From the NCBI GenBank assembly GCA_916613615.1, contig OU744720.1, positions 68,154,471 through 68,218,470 on the forward strand: 64,000 nt of DNA, read 5' to 3'. How positions within the stretch are numbered: the first letter of the stretch is position 1; each line of letters opens with the position of its first letter. Shown here piece after piece: positions 48,701 to 57,700 of the stretch. The notes under the pieces are model-generated. The model was not told the DNA's origin. It did no database searches and saw only the letters and a list, made by a program, of their open reading frames with translations. The position numbers were made by a program, and so were the translations under genes. This DNA comes from Steromphala cineraria (lineage: Eukaryota; Mollusca; Gastropoda; Trochida; Trochidae).

Positions 48701-51700
48701 CAACACAATGTTCCTGTAGATATTAAGACAAAAAGTAGAGTCGTTCCATTGCGATATATAATACCTTAAAGGGGCAGTAGCAATTTTTTAGGGGGAATAT
48801 AAGGTGATGTCAGGAAAATGAAAATTAATGGTTCCAATTGAAAGACAATGTATTTAAACTAAATGGAGCAGTAATAATTCAAATATTTAACGTAAAGTTT
48901 AGCCATGCGATTCCTTTTTCTTACAGAAAATGAATTAAAGGTGTTCACACAAAAATGGCCGCCTATGTATTTTATGTGAATCTTCATACTTTGTCCTCCG
49001 ACTATGGATGATTGACTTGTGTAATGACATTTTTGACACTGTCAAAATAATACATTTAACATTAACTTACAATTATGACTGAAAATTTTAAAATATAAAA
49101 TTGTCAAAAAACGTGCTACTGCCCCTTTAAAGATATCTCCTTTCTGTTTCAAAATAAACTTATTGACTTTATGTAAGCGTTGTCTAAATCATACCATTGT
49201 TCATATCACGATTTACGCAGGTGGGGGGGGGGAGGTCTGTATGAGGTCACGGGTTATGGAGGTTATGGGTAAGACACTAAATATTTGCCAGAGGACATAC
49301 ACGAGTTTTCCAGTGACATAACATGTTCAGTTAGGTAACTAAAGCTTGTTTAGGACTTGCGCAATTAAGATAGCTTATGAATGGTAATAGTTTTTAACTT
49401 TGGAAATGACAAAAATAAATCTATGTTAAAACTCGTGTACAGGATTCCTCCCATTTTCTCTTGGAAGCTCGAAGGACATTTACTGTGTTTAGTCGTTTAG
49501 ACTAACGATTGTTGCTACGTACCAACGCTTCTGATAGCACTGCTTAACATTAGTGACGTTCGCACGTGTAAGATGGTTTTCAAAGAGACTATAAAGTCCC
49601 CAGCGATCAACGCGATCGTCAGCTTTCAATAGAATCGCAATTTTTAACCATAATCTGTATTTCATATACGAATGCGCTATAAATGCATGGTTGGTGCGGG
49701 TGGGCATACAACGATCAACGGCACGACGACAAGCCATGTCAGAATGACATCGGCTTGTCTGTTACCGTAACTTAACTTCTTGGAGTAATAGTGATACGAA
49801 TTGATTAAAGCTTTTTTAATAGATCGTTTAATATTAAATTATCTTGTTCTCAAATTGACATCATGTATCATAAATTTTGACAGATTTAACACCTCATGTC
49901 GTAGTAACTTGCATTGGTAGATTTATTCATTACCATGTGACATGGAGTGTCATCACGTAAGTACAGGGCTACATACCTTTTTGGTACTGAGATTATCCAC
50001 TGCACACTCTAATCTCGCCAGCTGTCCAATTCTGAATGTAAAATTTCGTTGTGTTGGGATAAATCTCGGTAAAGGCACGAGGGTTGTTCCGATATAGCCG
50101 AACTCAATTGCTGAAAGTGAAAGAAAAAGATCTAGATATCATGGTTGCAACTTCTTCTATATTGTGCATCAAAACATTTCGTGGCACGTTTGTGCCAAAT
50201 CTTCAGTTTTCAAATGCAACTTTAAATATTTAATAACAGAACCATAACAGCAATAACTGAATTCAACACCTAAGATATCAATTGATGTTCACTGCGTGTT
50301 AATAAGTCACTGTAAGCATGAGCAGAAACATTTTGATATATTTGCAGATTAAACAACAACGTGTTTACATTCAGTTAAGATAGCGTGATTCAGGTGCACG
50401 TTTTTACCTCCTAAACCCAGATGAGAAGTCATTTGCTTTCACGCCTAGCTATATAAATCTCACACCTGCCTTTCGCGGAAGGAAAATAAGAAGTAATGAA
50501 TATTGGTACTTTTTAATGTATTATCTTTTCCATCAGACCATGTCCTTGAGATAGTTGGGTCTGCACTGATAAGGCAGTTCCAATTGTAATGCCACCTGTG
50601 CCTCTCTATATTACTCCCTCTCACTGAAGAAATTCATTTCATGGAAGAGACATTCCATCCTTGAAGATACAATCAAAATACTTCACAATAGTGTATCAGT
50701 CTAGACGAAGAAGATAATAAATGTTAAGTTTTTCTGTTTATACCACAATTAAAAGCGATTCTCTGAGTGATAACTTTTAAGAAAGGTAGGCGTTGGAATG
50801 TTGGAGAGTGCTGTTAATTTCCTTTATAAAGAAATAATCATGACCATGATTTTCACGTATTAGGTATAGACTGATAGTAGTAATCATTCTGAATAACCTC
50901 GATGCTGTCTAATTATTAATTCATGTATAATTGGCATTCACGTCACTTTTGGTATTTCAATGACATTCTGAAAAGTAGATGTGACGTCATGTTCAAGCAT
51001 TATACTCTTATAGAATGTATTGATTTACAATTGTCTGATATCACTGAAACTATAAGCAAACGAGGAGGTTCTTATTACAAGTAATACATTATTGATATGT
51101 GATCTCATGTATTCAGTGATGTACCTCTGAATAGTATATACGCCAGAATATCAAATACAAAATAGACACACTAGGTTCTTTCAAGTTTGATTTAGATTCC
51201 TTCCTAATCAGAGTAATGGGATCATATAATTTAAGTCCTCGACTCAACCTTAATTATCATTACAGAAAGTCCTCACAATGAAACAACAGAGAGAGAATTT
51301 CTCTCTCACAGTAACCATTTTCTATGCGTAACAAACAGCATTGTGCCAGCGGAAAAGTGATTGAAGTGCTAGCTTCCCTTTCCCTTTAATCAATAAAGCG
51401 GGAATCTATGGCGGGGCTCACTGAGAGTCATTACTTCACATCACAGGGGAGTTTGATAACTTTTCTTATAAATTCTCACTCGCAGTGTGACGGTACATTG
51501 GGAAAGAATTGAAAGCCGAGGGCTATAAGTCAGGGTTTTTATTCCCACGGGACTGGAAGCTTAACAGATCCTGTTTTATAGCATAGGTATTGATTTATTA
51601 CTTTCGAAATAGAAAGTACACATTTGGGAGTTTCGCTGATTAAAGTTCAGATAATGATTTAATCTCTGTTAAATACTACTTGGAAGGAAAGAGGAATAGG

Positions 51701-54700
51701 CTTAAAAAGCTTAATGTAATAGAACTAAGTTCAACAAGTTTGAACTTTGAAAGTCCGTACTTGTGAAAAAAAGAATGAAGAATCACACAGTAAAAAAAGT
51801 TTGCCCCTTAAGTATTAGCAAAACTCTTCAAACATGATAAAAAAAATCCTTGCCTTCGGAACTCGGAGTAACTCATGAATCATGAATGATGCTAGTTTTT
51901 TTTATCCATCTTCAAAACCTGATTTCTGCTTTTTGCCACTGGACACAGTACAAGAAACGTTTTCTATTGTTACAGATTTCTACATTTATACTCTCGTAAA
52001 AGCCAATGAGTGAAATTTCTAATTTTATCAATGTCATATTTTTACTGATGAAATTGACATTAATTGGCTTAATAACAATAGGGACGCGTCAATACCACAA
52101 CGCGAGAACATGGTTTAGCACTCATTGCTTCTTGCATTCATCAAACTCTGGCGAAACAAAACATGGCAAACAGTAACTGTTAATGTTAGAACTGTTCTGT
52201 GTAGAAAGTAACGACCTAATTGTGTACTAGCATTAAGGTGTCCTTTCAATGCCGAGGATAATTATAGATTTCGTTTATTCACTGCTGAATCCACCCATGT
52301 ACACGGCAATGTCTGTCCGTGAAAGTGACAGTAATTGTTATTCCATGCCCTTCACTGCTGTCTAAAGCTTTCTGCTTTCGTCAAATAAAACAGCTTGAGT
52401 GTGTGTTGTATTTTATAAAGGCTCACTTAACACTGTTTGATACACCACGAGACGACAAGATCAGTAAACACAAGGCCCCTTTTGTTGCTCCAGTACCGTA
52501 ATTGCTTCTCAATAAATCAATTATCTTTAACAACTATATAAATAAAAGTTGGTGCGTGTGGTTAATCATTATCGGAATGTATCACATAAGTAAATTTATT
52601 GCTGACTTAACATTATTGATGTCTGTTCCCTGCTAAGGGCAAGTCCGATACGCACGGTGAGGCGGCAAACTGTATAAATAAAGCAATAGTAAGATGATAT
52701 TGGACTCTTGGCGCACTCGCAGGTAACGGTTCTAAACGACTTATCTCGTATCGAAATGGTCAAGTTTCAGGAATACAGTTCCTTAACTTAAGACACAACT
52801 CAAATCGTCATACTCGATTGACTCTTTTTGTGACTAAATGGCAAATAAAAACCTCATTACGAACTTGAGGAAGTAGTAAAATAACTTTCATGTGCAATCA
52901 AATGACCAATTATTATTTAGCACCGTTAGTGTCCCAGTCAGCAATATTCTAGCCTGATACGTCCAACGCACTTTGAACAGGCCAGTTTACGAGAGACTTA
53001 AAAGTATTTTTGTGTCTTAATATCCATTTAACGCAAATAACAAAAAGAGCTTTACCGAAAAGGTAACCCCTACGGTCTTTAGCCAGCCATATATATCTAA
53101 ATCTACATATATTTACTGAATGTTAGTTTCCCATGCGCCATCGTCTTATATGCTAAAAACTTGTGAAATCACAATCTCTGTCTACGTCTGCTAAACATGG
53201 TTATATCAAAGAATGAAAAAGATAGCAGTGATTAATATTCATAATGTACGTCATCAAAGAATAACTGCAGACAGAGAATATCACGATTGTTTGAAAAAGA
53301 CGTCTGAGTGTTGAAAGCTTTACAGATAAGATATGTATGCATTATTCGAACATATACGTCCTTATCTAGCTCAACCATAAAAGTGGTCTTGCCACTCAAG
53401 AACGATGAAATACACTATTTGGTGATATCAAAGGCACTTCTCAAAATGGATATAATAAGCTATGACTGTGGGAAATTACGACGAAGCAGCTGCGGAAATG
53501 TATCCCTTGGGGGTGACCCGCCACCCCCACATTGATAGCAAGCTATCGGGAAATGAAAACATTAACGTTCCCCGTCAGCCTGGGAATACCTGGCAGGAAT
53601 CGGTTAAGAAAAACGTCTCTGAGATAAGACCTGCCTCACCAATTGTTGATAGAGATCATGATGAGCTAGACAACCTTCAAATCCCGATAGCAGCGTCGCT
53701 TATCAGAAAAATGCTCAGATTCAGGGATAATGGAACTATCGCGGCGTTCCATTTATTCTTTGCACAAATTGTCCACATTCGTAGACTCTCATTGAGTTTC
53801 ATCTATCCTTAGAGCTTTCTCGGGGAGTGATGTGGACACATCTAAATTGGTCATTGAACCTTTGCAAACATGAGAATAAACGTTTTATTTCAAGGTATAT
53901 CCTAATGTGAAAATAATTGAAGTCCCGTTGAAATGTAGTAAAACGCGATGCCAAGTAACAGAGACAACAATACCTTCTATAAATTGTAACTCGTCTCTTG
54001 ACCTATCTCATTATATATCAATGACACATTTAAAGACATGTGCCTCTACAATGAGTAACGTCGACTCTAATATATCTAAAGCAGGACGATTTTGATAAAA
54101 AGATTCGTTTTGATTTCAGTTTTTAGATTTAAGTTTTTAAAAGACAATTTGGTGAATGCTAAATGTATATATTGTTTTTCGAAGGTTATTTTAGAGTAAC
54201 ATAATCCCCAAAATAAACAAGGATGGTCCTATAGCTTCTCTGTAGAAACAAGAGACACACTTCAGACAGCTCCGGCTCTCCCAACTCACAGGAAAATACT
54301 CGAAGCCGTTTCTGGTCTAGAACACATGATTCCTGTCTATCAAAGTGTAATTAAGTCTCGGAGTGCTTAGTTACACAATGAAGAAACCTGATAATAAAGA
54401 GCAATGACGATTCCAATTTACAATGATAACATTTATACATGACAGATTGTCTATTACATCTCTTATTATCTATATGAATTTCCCATATTAATTTCATGTC
54501 ATAACTAATGGATGCCTGAGTTCCTTCCTTTCAATACTTTCAATTCATTGAAAAATACATGTATGAGCGATAAAAGGCCCCTTTTCAGGAAGGACTATGC
54601 TTGAACCTGAATACCCCTAGAACTAACAGGTATGTTCCCATAGCTCCACTCGGCAGAAGGCAGAGACACATCAGACAGACCAGGCTCTCCATCTCCCAGC

Positions 54701-57700
54701 ATCAGGCTCTGAAGCTTCTTCTGGTCGAGGACACATGATCCCTGTCTATCCGAGTGTTATGAAGACTCTGTATGCTTAATTAGGTAACACAGACACACAG
54801 TGGCAGCACGTCAGTGATGATTACCGAGGCAGCTGCAGCTGACACATGCAATACTGTTTGAACCAGTTCGATTAGATTCTGGTAACAGATGCAAGAAGAG
54901 TTATTACTTTTTCTTCTACCAATAATCATCATTCCACAAACGAGCCGTTAAACTGACAAGAAGAATAATCAACATCCAAATGTCATTGATTAATGGTACT
55001 TTGCTCTCCTTCTAATATGGGATTAATTCCACAGCGTTTACGTTCATAATCATTTTGACATGATCAGAGGAATTCTCGCTAACATGACTTTGTCGTAGCT
55101 ATTGTCATGATTATTCCTGACAAATGTGTAGCACTACTTATTGCTTGGGTGGCCGTGGAAAGAAGGGTCATTGTTTAGTACAATACTGGATATCTTTAGT
55201 TATAATTGAAAACATGTGATGAAAAAGTAGCCTTTTTAGCACGGTAATCTTTATATATGTCATGATATCAATTTACAATGTGTTTCGTGTATTTTACAAT
55301 CCCAAAACATTCTGGAATACATATTGTAAACATTTATTTTGCAAAAGTTGTATTGTACCATATTTCCTAAACGTGGAAATGGATTCGCACAGCATTATTG
55401 AACATTTAAAATTTTAGAATTGCAATTTAAAACATTAGCAAAACATATTTGTGCATATATCGTGTGCACCTTCATTGTTGTAACCTTGTGCAGGCCCTGA
55501 GTTACTTGACTTGAATTACGTGTGTTTGGCTCTTAAAAATGTACTTTAATACTTATATTACATATTTCCATTACACGAAAACTTTTAAATCTTAATTTTT
55601 TAAGCTATTAGAATGACTAAACCTATGGACAAGGCTAACTGCCAGCTCTTGTAGATGAACAACATAATGTGAGGTATACCACGAATCGCTGGACGTCACT
55701 CATAAATAATAGAACAGATTGAACACCTTAACCTTTATGCACATAGAACATTGAAACCTCCATACAGGACAAAATCAAATACCGTTCGGTCCAAGGGGTT
55801 TTCGTGTAAAAGGTACCATCTAAACTAAGGGGGTGACATCAAAGTGAACATTCCTGGTCAATGTAATCACTGAAATAGAGTTACACTGCCAAGTTGACGT
55901 TATATGAATATGCATCACTATCAAAGTCGTAACAAATCGAGCCGTCAAAAACATACCATACATATTACTGAAGGCCCCTTGTTGTCTCGCATGAAAGTTG
56001 CTTTAATGTAGTAGACATTTGCAGATTTCGGATGTCAGATATGTCGATAGACACACCCAATATAGCCTTCCACTAGGATACGTCGAAAACCTTAGGGAAT
56101 ATACCAATGTATCAATGACATTTATGACGCCTTATGCATGGGTTCGATAAGTCATGCATTATTTATACTTTTGAGCTAGATATATAGTATCTTTTTCTTA
56201 AAATGATACAGTGTACCTAGCGTGTACATTGTAATAACGTGAGTTAAATAAATCATGACAAGTGATATGACGCAAGAATACTAGGAATTGTATCGACCCA
56301 ATACCATTTCGATTAGATGGAAGACTAATAATTCCTCAAATACTTGCTCAGTTGTATTCACAAGGAAAACGTTTAAACACTTTGTATGTATATCATACAA
56401 TAAGCAAAGAAGTTGTCATCCATATATTCCTCAGCATTATTGTATACCAGTGAGTTGATAAGTCTAGTTAATGAATTATAAAAACAAAACTGTGCCACTA
56501 GTCGTATTAACTAAACTCATTGTAATGTTAAGATCCCTCTTCCGACGTGTATCGTAGTGCCATCTAAAAGTCAGGAGAGTGAAAAGCTGTTCTAGCAACA
56601 CATGCTACGTAACAGTCGCTAACGATTTGTTTATTAAAACAATACCACTACTCCAAATGGAAGTTGTAAAATATTCACTAACTCCATTAGCTACCATGTC
56701 TGTTAATGTTCAGTTAAAGTGACATACCACATAAATGTTTCTACCTTTATAAGAAAAAGGTTCTTTGTTGGTACAACAGTAAGTTCGCGTTTGAGAAATG
56801 CGTAAACATGCTCTATAAACAAGAATGTCAAATGATGAATTATTAAAACGCTTTTCAAAAGGCTCCTAAGAAGAAAAGGTTTAAGATGAATCGGCTGTGA
56901 TCATCCCAGCCCTATGTGTACATCACAGATTCATAGAGAAAAGTAAATGTCTTCACGGAAAATATTGAAATTTTGCCCATTAGAACTTCGCGAGTATGTT
57001 TGAAGAACTGATAGAATCCCGTAAATATGCAGGAACGCCAAAACATTAAAGCGAATATAAGCCATAAAGCATCTGCTGCACAAATCGTCAACTGACGGAT
57101 GACAAAATGACGATAATGCCAGTTGATCCTTCTTAATGCGACTTTGGGCTAGCCTTGCTATATATAAATCAAATCTTTACCGACGACCTTTAGACAGTAA
57201 TTGATTGCCGTTTCAGGACTTGTAAAGTTTATTCTGGGTGGGGAAATAAATGAGAGAAAATCCTATTATTTTAGCCTCAACCCGAGGTAAGCTGATTCCT
57301 CATGTCTAACATGACATGTCTTATTCCTAGTTACCACGGGCATGTTGTAAAGCTGATCTCTACAGTGAAATCATCCCTTCCTTCGTGTGGTCATGCTATG
57401 TTAAATCAATCTGACGAGGTTCAAGCATTTAAGGTATAGTGCATTATCATACTGGAGCTGAGAGATTAACCAGTATAGTTCTAGTGTTCTGGTAAAACAG
57501 TAAACGTTTTGTGAGTTCTTAAGATTTCATATGAACATTGCACTCTTCGTGTTGTAGTACTAAGTTTAATCCACCTGACTAGGCTCTACTACGACCATCA
57601 TACTGTACATGTATTCAATCAGGTTCAAATATTAAACATGATCAAAATAAAGCAGTTGTAATTACACTACTCAATATACATTAAGGAATACTGAGTAGTA

